Positions 33,376-40,693 of a DNA stretch of 60,773 nucleotides are shown in pieces (within the stretch, counting starts at the first letter, position 1; each line of letters opens with the position of its first letter). The position numbers and the translations under genes are program-made. The stretch is from Pseudomonas sp. RGM2987 (GTDB lineage: Bacteria; Pseudomonadota; Gammaproteobacteria; Pseudomonadales; Pseudomonadaceae), in NCBI RefSeq assembly GCF_022952855.1, contig NZ_JALJDX010000196.1, positions 1 to 60,773 of the forward strand, read 5' to 3'. The notes under the pieces were generated by a model. The model was not told the DNA's origin, searched no databases, and saw only the letters and a program-made list of their open reading frames with translations.

Positions 33376-34533
33376 ATGATGCGTGCACCCGTAGTCCATG
33401 GCCATTGCGACCCTCGTTTCGAACCGGTCAGGGCGGCCTTTATCCAATTGATGCAAAGCCCTTTCGAACGGGGCGCCGCCCTGTGCATGCAGGTCGACGG
33501 CGACACCGTCATCGATCTCTGGGCCGGTCAGGCCGGACCCGAACCGGACCACCCTTGGCAACACGACACCCTGCTCAACCTGTTCTCCTGCACCAAGCCC
33601 TTCACGGCCGTGGCGATCATGCAACTGGTGGGCGAAGGCCGCCTGGAGCTGGACGCGCCGCTCTGCCAGCACTGGCCGGCCTTCGCCGACGCCGGCAAGG
33701 CTTCGACCACCCTGCGCCAGGTGTTGTGCCACCGCGCCGGTCTACCAGCACTGCGCACGCCGCTGGCGCCGCAAACCCTGTACGACTGGGACACCATGGC
33801 GCAACTGATTGCCGGGGAACAGCCCTGGGCCGGCGCCGGCGAACGGCAGACCTATTCGCCCTTGCTGTTCGGCTGGATCCTGGGTGAACTGCTGCGCCGG
33901 GTAGACGGCCTGCCTCCCGCCCAGAGCATTTGTCGCCGGGTGGCCGCGCCACTGGGGCTGGACTTTCACCTGGGCCTGGACGACGCGACCATGGCACGCT
34001 GCGCCTACATGGCACGGACCAAGGAAGAGATCGACGACGAAGCCTTCGGGCGGGTGCTGCAGGATGTGCTCACCGAGCCGACGGCCATGAGTTCCCTGGC
34101 CTTCGCCAACCCGCCGATGGTGCTGGGGCGCAGCAACGAACCCGGGTGGAAGCGCATGACCCAACCGGCCGCTAATGGGCACGGCAATGCGCGCAGCCTG
34201 GCGACGTTCTACGCGGGCCTGCTCGACGGACGCTTGCTGGAGTCGCCGCTGCTCAATGAAATGTTGCGTGAACACAGCGCCGAGTATGACCCGACGCTCC
34301 ATACGCCGGCCCGTTTTGGCCTGGGCGTCATGCTCGACCAGCCGAACGTGGCAAACGGCAGCTATGGCATGGGCACCGAGGCGTTCGGCCATATGGGCGC
34401 CGGCGGCACCGTCGGTTTTGCCGACCCGGAGCGCGGCGTCTCGTTCGGCTTCGCGTGCAACACAATCGGCTCCTACGTGCTGATGGACCCGCGCGGGCGG
34501 CACCTGGCCAATGTTGCGACAGGCTGCCTGTAG
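33376..34533 (+). CDS. Serine hydrolase, beta-lactamase/EstB-like family
   Basis: The 385-aa protein has the class C beta-lactamase fold of esterases: SCTK (SxxK nucleophile in LFSCTKPFTAVAIMQL), the Tyr motif TYSPLLFGWILGEL (YxP variant of YxN) and HMGAGGTVGFADP near the C-terminus in place of KTG. It lacks a signal peptide, so it is probably a cytosolic esterase or transacylase and not a resistance enzyme. ATG 33376 has GGAG 5 nt upstream. It is divergent from the P450 gene over a 144-bp region with two candidate hrp boxes. Confidence 0.85.
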   Translation: MMRAPVVHGHCDPRFEPVRAAFIQLMQSPFERGAALCMQVDGDTVIDLWAGQAGPEPDHPWQHDTLLNLFSCTKPFTAVAIMQLVGEGRLELDAPLCQHWPAFADAGKASTTLRQVLCHRAGLPALRTPLAPQTLYDWDTMAQLIAGEQPWAGAGERQTYSPLLFGWILGELLRRVDGLPPAQSICRRVAAPLGLDFHLGLDDATMARCAYMARTKEEIDDEAFGRVLQDVLTEPTAMSSLAFANPPMVLGRSNEPGWKRMTQPAANGHGNARSLATFYAGLLDGRLLESPLLNEMLREHSAEYDPTLHTPARFGLGVMLDQPNVANGSYGMGTEAFGHMGAGGTVGFADPERGVSFGFACNTIGSYVLMDPRGRHLANVATGCL

Positions 34534-34536
34534 CTG

Positions 34537-34560
34537 GCTCGCCCCGGACATGGGGCGAGC
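34537..34560. terminator. Bidirectional hairpin between the hydrolase and transglycosylase genes
   Basis: gctcgcccc (34537-34545) and ggggcgagc (34552-34560) form a perfect 9-bp stem with a 6-base loop between convergent genes. Confidence 0.75.
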
Positions 34561-34566
34561 GTAAGT

Positions 34567-35691
34567 TCACGCCCCTGGCGGCACGCTGGCCTCGGCGACC
34601 TGCGTCCCAACCGGGCCGGTATCGGGCGCGGCGACCCGTTGCTCTTCGCTGCCCGTAGCACGGGGCTGCGCCGCCCTGGCGATCAGGTCCGGCTGCGCGC
34701 TCAAACGGCGCGAGGCCGCCATTGGCATCAGCAAGCGCCCAGTGGCCCGGCCTCGTCCGGCCGGATTGAGCATGCGCAGTTCTCGCTCATGCACACCGGA
34801 TAGCACCGCCAGGTGTGCCAGGTCCACCGGCTGCGCCAGGGCGAGCATCTGGAAGTAAGGCTGGTCGGCGATGGGCACCAAATCGACGCCATAGTCGGCA
34901 GGCGTGTTGACCAACTGCGACAGTGCCAACAGCCGCGGCACGTAGTTCTGGGTCTCGCCGGGCAGCGACAGATTCCAGTAATTGGTCGCCAGGCCGCGGG
35001 CCCGGTTACGTGTGATGGCGTCGCGCACGCGCCCTTCCCCGGCATTGTAGGCGGCCAGCGCCAACAGCCAGTCACCGTCGAAGTAGTCATGCAGGTAGGA
35101 CAGGTAATCCAGCGCAGCACGGGTAGAGGCTGGAATGTCCCGGCGCTCGTCATAGTCGGCCCGCTGCTGCAACTGATAACGGCGCCCCGTGGCCGGGACG
35201 AATTGCCAGAGACCCATGGCTTGGGCGGGCGATTGCGCGTTCGGGTTGAAGCCGCTCTCGATGGCCGGCAGCAGGGCCAGTTCCAGCGGCATGTTGCGCT
35301 TGTTCAACTCGCCGACGATGAAATGCAGGTAGCGACTGCCGGCGCGCCCGGTCTGGGTGAGAAACGCCGGGCGCTCCATCAGCCAGCGACGCTGCTCGTC
35401 AATGCGTGCTACGCCGCGGGTCTTGTCCTGCAACGAAAAGCCCTGGCGCATGCGTGCCCACAGGCTGCCATCGCCCTGGGCGGACAGTTCGTCGATCTGC
35501 ACGATCGTGTCCGTGGGCGCCGGCGTACGCCAGCGCAGCTGCGACCGATAGGGTTCGTTGGCGAACGGGTCACCGATGGTCAGCTGCGGCTCGAGGTGCT
35601 GGCACCCGTACAGCAAGGACCCCATGGCCAACAGGGACAAACCCCTGGGGACGAAGCGAAGGGCCGGCAAACGGGAAAGTGAACGGGACAT
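34567..35691 (-). CDS. hrpH: Membrane-bound lytic transglycosylase, HrpH/MltD-like
   Basis: The 374-aa lipoprotein (signal ending SLLAMGSLLYGC) has a MltD-type catalytic domain: LALLPAIESGFNPNAQS with the catalytic Glu, AMGLWQFVPATGRRY, LDYLSYLHDYF and LALAAYNAGEGRV. LysM repeats typical of MltD are not evident. An exact hrp box precedes it, and it lies next to shcM-hopM, as HrpH does in the P. syringae conserved effector locus; HrpH opens peptidoglycan for the secretion system. A Pro/Ala-rich tail follows the domain. The hrpH name is by context and family. Confidence 0.82.
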   Translation of the reverse strand: MSRSLSRLPALRFVPRGLSLLAMGSLLYGCQHLEPQLTIGDPFANEPYRSQLRWRTPAPTDTIVQIDELSAQGDGSLWARMRQGFSLQDKTRGVARIDEQRRWLMERPAFLTQTGRAGSRYLHFIVGELNKRNMPLELALLPAIESGFNPNAQSPAQAMGLWQFVPATGRRYQLQQRADYDERRDIPASTRAALDYLSYLHDYFDGDWLLALAAYNAGEGRVRDAITRNRARGLATNYWNLSLPGETQNYVPRLLALSQLVNTPADYGVDLVPIADQPYFQMLALAQPVDLAHLAVLSGVHERELRMLNPAGRGRATGRLLMPMAASRRLSAQPDLIARAAQPRATGSEEQRVAAPDTGPVGTQVAEASVPPGA

Positions 35692-35722
35692 GGGCGGTCA
35701 ACCTTGAATGAGGTGGCGCCAG

Positions 35723-35751
35723 TGGGTGGCCGATCCCTGCGCGGCGGTTCC
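35723..35751 (-). promoter_or_regulatory. hrp box for the transglycosylase gene
   Basis: Minus strand: exact GGAACC (35751-35746), 16-bp spacer, exact CCACCCA (35729-35723), 32 bp before the ATG at 35691. Confidence 0.92.
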
Positions 35752-35780
35752 CACCCGGGCGGCATGACAACAACACCCGT

Positions 35781-35808
35781 GGAACCGAAATGCCGCCGGT
35801 GTCACTCA
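35781..35808 (+). promoter_or_regulatory. hrp box for shcM-hopM
   Basis: Exact GGAACC (35781-35786), a 15-bp spacer, then TCACTCA (35802-35808), one mismatch to CCACNNA. It is divergent from, and 29 bp from, the transglycosylase box, and 50 bp before the chaperone start. Confidence 0.85.
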
Positions 35809-35858
35809 CGAGGGGCAGCAGGCGCTCGTCGCGCCTGGATGACAATGCGAGGTCAATC

Positions 35859-36347
35859 ATGGCGTCACCCACCTATTGCAAGCTGATCGATCAGCTTTGC
35901 GCCCTCACGATGATCCCCACCCCGTCCGCGTTCTACGAACAGGCGAACCTGTCGGTCAAGGAGGTCGACTTTTCCCTGAAACACACCCCCAGCGTGGGCG
36001 AAGGCGACGTGTTCATCTACGCCAGCTTCGGAGCGCTGCCCACGGCGAATCGCGAAGCCGTCCTGCAACGGTTGCTGGAAACCAACCTCTACCTGCTGAG
36101 CGGGCCGTTCTGCCCGTCCCTGTCTTACAACCGCGACAGCGAGCTGGTCATCCTGATCGGTCACGTGCCGCTGGAAAACCTCACTGCCGAACACCTGCTG
36201 GGGCTCATGGGTGGCATCGCCGACATGGCGCTGATCTGGCGAGAGGGTTACTTCTTCGACGGCGCCAGCCCGAACGACGCCGCCAAGCCGCCCCAGCGCA
36301 AACCCACCCCCCGTAGCACCGGGCTCAACAACGCCCTGTCAATCTAG
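35859..36347 (+). CDS. shcM: Type III chaperone ShcM-like
   Basis: The 162-aa acidic protein has the CesT-type fold pattern (YCKLIDQLCALTMIP; VFIYASFGALPTANREAVLQRLLETNLYL, in two strands plus helix; ELVILIGHVPLENLTAEHLLGLMGGIADMALIWR). It lies 11 bp upstream of the hopM-like gene, as shcM does in P. syringae, and would bind the effector's N-terminal half for delivery. The ATG at 35859 has GCGAGG upstream. Confidence 0.85.
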   Translation: MASPTYCKLIDQLCALTMIPTPSAFYEQANLSVKEVDFSLKHTPSVGEGDVFIYASFGALPTANREAVLQRLLETNLYLLSGPFCPSLSYNRDSELVILIGHVPLENLTAEHLLGLMGGIADMALIWREGYFFDGASPNDAAKPPQRKPTPRSTGLNNALSI

Positions 36348-36358
36348 GAGAGCACGAC

Positions 36359-38473
36359 ATGCCAGATCTATCCGTAGGACGAAGCACAAGCTCGGCGGCG
36401 TTGGCCCAGGACGATCGGATCACGCCGATCAGAAACAGCCTGTCCGAGCAGGTCCGCCCCTCCACCACGCCGCTGGTGCCTTATCACTTCGAAGGAAAGC
36501 CGACCGACGCCACCCAGCAGACCCTCAGGACCCGGCAGCAGCGCCTGACCGTACTGGTCAACAACCTTGGCAAGAAAAGCCCCGACAGCGACCCCCTCGG
36601 CTACGCCCGTGAGCATATGAGCCTGGAAGGTAAAGTCTTGGGCTTTGCGCCAGAAGCAAGCTATCAGGACGTACAGAAGCAACTGGTCGAACTGGGCGGC
36701 ACCCCTCACCCAATGCTGTCGGGCCAGGAAGAAACCGCCGAGTTCGTCAAAGACTTCAACGAATACCTGGGCATGAGTGAGAAAGACCGCAAGGAAGGCG
36801 GCGGTTTCAAAGCCGTCTGGGACAAACACTGCGGGCGAGTGGGCGATACCCTCGGCGCCTATCACTCGCTGTGCCAGGAGGCCATCGAAGGCACCCCGGA
36901 AGGGGATGAACGTACGAATCTGCAAAGCAGCCACGATGCCTTCCGCGGTTATGCCAAAGGCGTCATGCAAGCCATGACGCAAGAGCTGCCCGATCGCTTG
37001 AATACCTTTATGGAAAGCCGCATCGAGCACGCGCGCGGTGCGATGAACAACGAGAGCCTTTCCCAGCCCGAACGAGACCAGGCGGCCTCTGAACTGAACC
37101 AACTGATCAAGGTTCAGGTGGAGTTTGAAGAGTTAGCGGACAAGGAGGACGACAAGCCCAGCGAACTGACGACGGCGACGAAGAAAAACGAAGTGCTGGA
37201 CACAGCACTCAAGAATGTCGGTCGCCAGGACTATGTCGCTGACCTCAAGACCCACAGTGGATTCCGGACGGGCCTGGCGGTATTTGCCGATGCGGGCATC
37301 CCGCAAGGCTTCGCCTCCTCGGCTCACTTCGGTGCCAGCACCGCGGCAATCGACGACAAGCTCGACGGTACGCACCTCGCAGCCCACGCCGCGGGTACCT
37401 CGGCCGTCCTGGGGGCCGCCCATAAAGTGGTCAGCGACAGCGCCCGCCCCATCATCCAGACCATCGTCGATAAAACCATCGGCAGTGGCCTGGAGAAGGT
37501 CGATCCGCTGGCGGTGTACCCCAAGGCCCTGCAAGAGGTGACGGTGAATGGGCGGCGGGTCGCCAATCCTGACCGCGCGGCGCTCGACAAGACGCAGGAA
37601 GACAAGCGTACCGATTTCCTGCTTAAACAAAATGCCAATAACTTTGGCACCATCAGCGGCGACTTCACCGGTTACATCGCGTTCGGTGCGGCTCATGCGG
37701 TACGAGAAGTTCTGAACCAATTTACCATCGTGAACGCTTCGGGCATCGGCGCCCGCAGCCTGGCGTCCGCTGTCGGCGGCACGCTCATGGCCGGCGGCCA
37801 GGCCGTGTTCAAATACTCTCAAACCCACGGTGACGAGAAAATCCCGACCTATCGGGTCAAAAACGAAACGCGCGAATGGAAAGAGCTCTTGCCCAAGGCA
37901 TTGGCCGAATCAAGCAAAGTGCTGCCGACCAACATGACCAATATCAGTGACTATGTGAACCGAATCTTTGGCGTCGGAGCTGGTATTGTCATGCGCACCG
38001 CAGTAGGAGACGCCGCCGCGCCAGGCGAAGATGCCGAGACCCGGGAAAAAATGCAGCAGATCATCACGACCTTCTTCTCCTCGGGCCTGACCCTGCTTCC
38101 GTTCTTCGCCAACAGCGTAGCGGCACCGCTGGAAAATAAAGCGTTGAACGACGGCAAGGACGACCTGACCGCACGCGCCAACGTTCCATGGCAGAACCTC
38201 ACGAATACAAATCGGGACAGCCTGCCCCATACCCAGCCCCCCGGTTGGAGGCGCGCAGGCGAGAACGTCTATCACGGCACGCGTGGTGCTTCCCAGCTGC
38301 TTCCGCAAGCCACGGTCGCCGGGCTCAACCTGGGTACCGAGTGGGTCAAGAGCCTGGGGACACGACCTGAGGGTACGGCGGCTGGCGACACGATGGAGCT
38401 GGCCGAACGAGGCGAAGCGCGCCCCCAGGGCGGACCGTCCAACGAACCGACACCGACCACCCGGCCAAGCTGA
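36359..38473 (+). CDS. hopM: HopM1/RopM-family type III effector
   Basis: The 704-aa protein matches P. syringae HopM1 (712 aa) in length, chaperone context and C-terminal motifs as I recall them: FTGYIAFGAAHAVREVLNQ with IGARSLASAVGGTLMAGGQA (HopM1: LMAYSAFGGSQAVRQMLND, LSARALASGFGGAVSASSQ), and NRDSLPHTQ plus RRAGENVYHGTRGASQL (HopM1: NRESLPHTF, RVAENAYHMARGALQL). The N-terminus is Ser/Thr-rich like other secreted effectors. HopM1 acts in plant endomembranes, destabilises the ARF-GEF MIN7 and wets the leaf interior. The N-terminal half is poorly conserved. AGGAGAG precedes the ATG. Confidence 0.88.
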   Translation: MPDLSVGRSTSSAALAQDDRITPIRNSLSEQVRPSTTPLVPYHFEGKPTDATQQTLRTRQQRLTVLVNNLGKKSPDSDPLGYAREHMSLEGKVLGFAPEASYQDVQKQLVELGGTPHPMLSGQEETAEFVKDFNEYLGMSEKDRKEGGGFKAVWDKHCGRVGDTLGAYHSLCQEAIEGTPEGDERTNLQSSHDAFRGYAKGVMQAMTQELPDRLNTFMESRIEHARGAMNNESLSQPERDQAASELNQLIKVQVEFEELADKEDDKPSELTTATKKNEVLDTALKNVGRQDYVADLKTHSGFRTGLAVFADAGIPQGFASSAHFGASTAAIDDKLDGTHLAAHAAGTSAVLGAAHKVVSDSARPIIQTIVDKTIGSGLEKVDPLAVYPKALQEVTVNGRRVANPDRAALDKTQEDKRTDFLLKQNANNFGTISGDFTGYIAFGAAHAVREVLNQFTIVNASGIGARSLASAVGGTLMAGGQAVFKYSQTHGDEKIPTYRVKNETREWKELLPKALAESSKVLPTNMTNISDYVNRIFGVGAGIVMRTAVGDAAAPGEDAETREKMQQIITTFFSSGLTLLPFFANSVAAPLENKALNDGKDDLTARANVPWQNLTNTNRDSLPHTQPPGWRRAGENVYHGTRGASQLLPQATVAGLNLGTEWVKSLGTRPEGTAAGDTMELAERGEARPQGGPSNEPTPTTRPS

Positions 38474-38535
38474 TGAAGCCGTCGGGCCACCCTTCGATGG
38501 CTTAACGATCACCGGCTGGAATTTCCCTCCCATCA

Positions 38536-38561
38536 CCGGCCGCAGGCGCTCCTGCGGCCGG
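38536..38561 (+). terminator. Hairpin after hopM
   Basis: ccggccgcagg-cgct-cctgcggccgg forms a perfect 11-bp stem with a 4-base loop 63 bp after the hopM stop. No T-run follows. 38562-38753 holds no gene that I can see and becomes AT-rich toward its end. Confidence 0.75.
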
Positions 38562-38753
38562 CCCTCCTGACACACGCCGACTTACATCCCTTGCCCTTCG
38601 ACGATGGCAGACGTGATCGCTGTCGCAATCAACGATAGCCTTGCGATAGACGATGGACCGCTGTCACCCGAATGTTGGTTTGCCATGGTCAACATTCGAG
38701 TGACAATTGTTGTACTACCCATCGCAATAGTAGGTTCTTTTCATCTTGCCTGA

Positions 38754-40049
38754 TTACTTATGCTCGGCGAACGGCAGAGCAATCCTGTCAAATTCAAGAT
38801 AGCGCTTCAAAGCCTCAGGTATTTCTACCGAACCATCCTTCCTCTGATAATTTTCCAAAATAGCCACCATCGTTCTGCCAAGCGCAGAAGCAGTTCCGTT
38901 CAACGTATAAACATAGCTATTATTTTTTGTAGCAGGATCTTTGTATTTTATGTCTAATCGCCGGGACTGGTAGTCGGTGCAGTTGCTAGCCGAGGTAATT
39001 TCACCATATTCCCCCGCAACGCCCTTGCCGGGCATCCAAGCTTCAATGTCATACTTCTTAAAAGCGGGCGCACCTAAATCGCCGGTGCAATTTACAACAA
39101 CTTTATAAGGAATCTCCAGCTCACTATAAATTTCTTCTTGCAAGGCAAGTATTAATTCATGATATTTTTCTCCATCTTCCGGCCTGCATATTACAAAGAG
39201 TTCCACCTTGTCAAACTGATGGACTCTATAAAGGCCCTTGCTTGACCTGCCGGAAGCGCCAGCTTCCCGCCTGAAACAATGACTTTCTGCAACATACATC
39301 AAAGGGAGGCTAGATCCATCTATAACTTCCCCTGCGTGCATACCTCCAACGCATATTTCAGCCGTAGCGATAAGGCTCTTATCAAGCCCATCAAGTTCAT
39401 AAGTATTACTTTCGTCTCCTCTTGGAGCAAACCCAACCCCTTCCAGTATATGATTATAAGCAATATCTGGCGTTTGCAAAGGCGTAAATCCTGCTTTCAA
39501 CGCCTTATTAAAAATAAACGACTTAAGGGCATGCTGTATAAATACCGCGTGATTCTTTAGAAAATAAAATTTCGAGCCTGAAACTTTTGCACCCGAATCA
39601 AAATCTATCAAGCCAAGTTCCTTTCCAAGCTGAACATGGTCCTTGGGAAAAAAGTTAAATTCAGGAATCTTCCCGTTCGTACGAAGTATTAAATTATCCA
39701 CATCATTTCTTCCCACTGGCACATCGGGAGATGTCCAATTTGGCAGTTGCCGCGAAAGCAAAGTAAATTGCTGCTGGGTAGAATTGTAGTGATCCTTAGC
39801 ATCTAAAATATCTGCCTTTAAAGACGAGGCTTCGGATAACGCTAACTGCGAACCATTTTTCAGAGGGTCCTCTTTTACCTTCTTGGAGATCGTGTTTAAC
39901 CTACGCTGCAGATCCTCTAATTTCTGTTTTTTCGACTTTACATTTTCATATAAGCAAATAAATCGGTTCAAATCGAAATTTATCCCCCTTGCCTGCAAGT
40001 TGACGCTCATGCCCTCGACGTTTTCCAGTAATTTTTTTACATCTATCAT
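38754..40049 (-). CDS. Second seryl-tRNA synthetase-like protein, AT-rich
   Basis: The 431-aa protein is a class II seryl-tRNA synthetase over its full length: an N-terminal coiled-coil arm (KKQKLEDLQRRLNTISKKVK), LIATAEICVGG, motif 2 SHCFRREAGASGRSSKGLYRVHQFDKVELF, SASNCTDYQSRRL, and motif 3 LNGTASALGRTMVAILENYQ. Compared with the usual enzyme, TAE, the motif-2 Arg and motif-3 Arg are kept, while the region usually read NGSGLAVGR is NGTASALGR. AGGAG lies 6 nt before the ATG. Base composition is far more AT-rich than neighbours, indicating transfer. Possible roles: resistance to a SerRS inhibitor or Ser-tRNA supply for biosynthesis; a housekeeping copy is unlikely. Confidence 0.85.
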   Translation of the reverse strand: MIDVKKLLENVEGMSVNLQARGINFDLNRFICLYENVKSKKQKLEDLQRRLNTISKKVKEDPLKNGSQLALSEASSLKADILDAKDHYNSTQQQFTLLSRQLPNWTSPDVPVGRNDVDNLILRTNGKIPEFNFFPKDHVQLGKELGLIDFDSGAKVSGSKFYFLKNHAVFIQHALKSFIFNKALKAGFTPLQTPDIAYNHILEGVGFAPRGDESNTYELDGLDKSLIATAEICVGGMHAGEVIDGSSLPLMYVAESHCFRREAGASGRSSKGLYRVHQFDKVELFVICRPEDGEKYHELILALQEEIYSELEIPYKVVVNCTGDLGAPAFKKYDIEAWMPGKGVAGEYGEITSASNCTDYQSRRLDIKYKDPATKNNSYVYTLNGTASALGRTMVAILENYQRKDGSVEIPEALKRYLEFDRIALPFAEHK

Positions 40050-40114
40050 TCTAATCTCCTGCCGCTCCCATATATCGCCGCAAACAAATTGCGAAGAGGG
40101 AAATGGGGCTAGTA

Positions 40115-40379
40115 TTAGGAACCCATTAAAAAAAGTGACAATGCTTTCATACCAATGCGCATCTGTTCTAACTCTATTCGCTCATTAGATGAGTGTGCAT
40201 CCTCCAACGAACCCGCACCGAAGATCACTGTAGGGATATTAGCCTATATAGTAATCAGCATCCGCCGTCCCAAAATCAAAGGGAAATTCTGATATCAAGG
40301 CAACTTTATAGTTCCAGCTTTTGATTGTAGCGATCACCTCGCCACTCAAACCATTGCCACATAGCAAAATAGTCTTCAC
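40115..40379 (-). pseudogene. Remnants of ATP-grasp-like N-terminus and M20 peptidase C-terminus
   Basis: Upstream of the SerRS-like gene, 40379-40239 (minus) reads as 46 residues from a GTG (KTILLCGNGLSGEVIATIKS, then KVALISEF and TADADYYI), resembling the dinucleotide-fold start of ATP-grasp enzymes, and then stops. In another frame, after a stop, about 40237-40115 reads NIPTVIFGAGSLEDAHSSNE and RIELEQMRIGMKALS before TAA, which matches the C-terminus of M20 deacylases (ArgE/DapE). The two fragments abut, suggesting a deletion that removed the genes between. Too short to be certain for the ATP-grasp part; the M20 part is clearer. Confidence 0.6.
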
Positions 40380-40693
40380 CGAAAATCACCGCCAAAAATG
40401 TATTTGTAGGAAAATTACTACAGCTATTTAGGCGGGCATAATCCGAGTGCCCCTATGCATTACTCAGCACACTGAATAAAACATATGACCGCCATACATC
40501 TTTTATAGTCCACCCCCGCAAAGCACAGCAATAACATTCTTGTAGTGCAATTCCCATAAACTTGAAGGATGCGTCTTACACCAAAAATAATTTGGTAGGA
40601 CTCTTATTGCGCATAAGGACTATTACTTCTGTTAGATCAATGCCCTACACTGTTTACTCCATACCCTCCGGCACTCAGGAAAAACGGATTTTT
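40380..40693. other. AT-rich gene-free stretch before the acylase
   Basis: No gene, repeat or clear terminator is visible here; the composition stays AT-rich until about 40690, where normal Pseudomonas coding sequence resumes. It appears to be the right edge of the foreign patch and must hold the acylase promoter. An in-frame extension of the acylase from 40562 is not conserved-looking and is rejected. Confidence 0.5.

Noticed and set aside
33376..34533. Antibiotic-resistance beta-lactamase
   Set aside because: No signal peptide, YSP instead of YxN, and HMGAGG instead of KTG; these fit esterase-like relatives.
38754..40049. Housekeeping serS
   Set aside because: The base composition and context (T3SS island edge, gene debris) differ from core genes, and the motif-3 surroundings are atypical; a paralogue is more likely.
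40562..40693. N-terminal extension of the acylase
   Set aside because: The signal peptide begins at 40694, and the extension is AT-rich with no sequence typical of the family.
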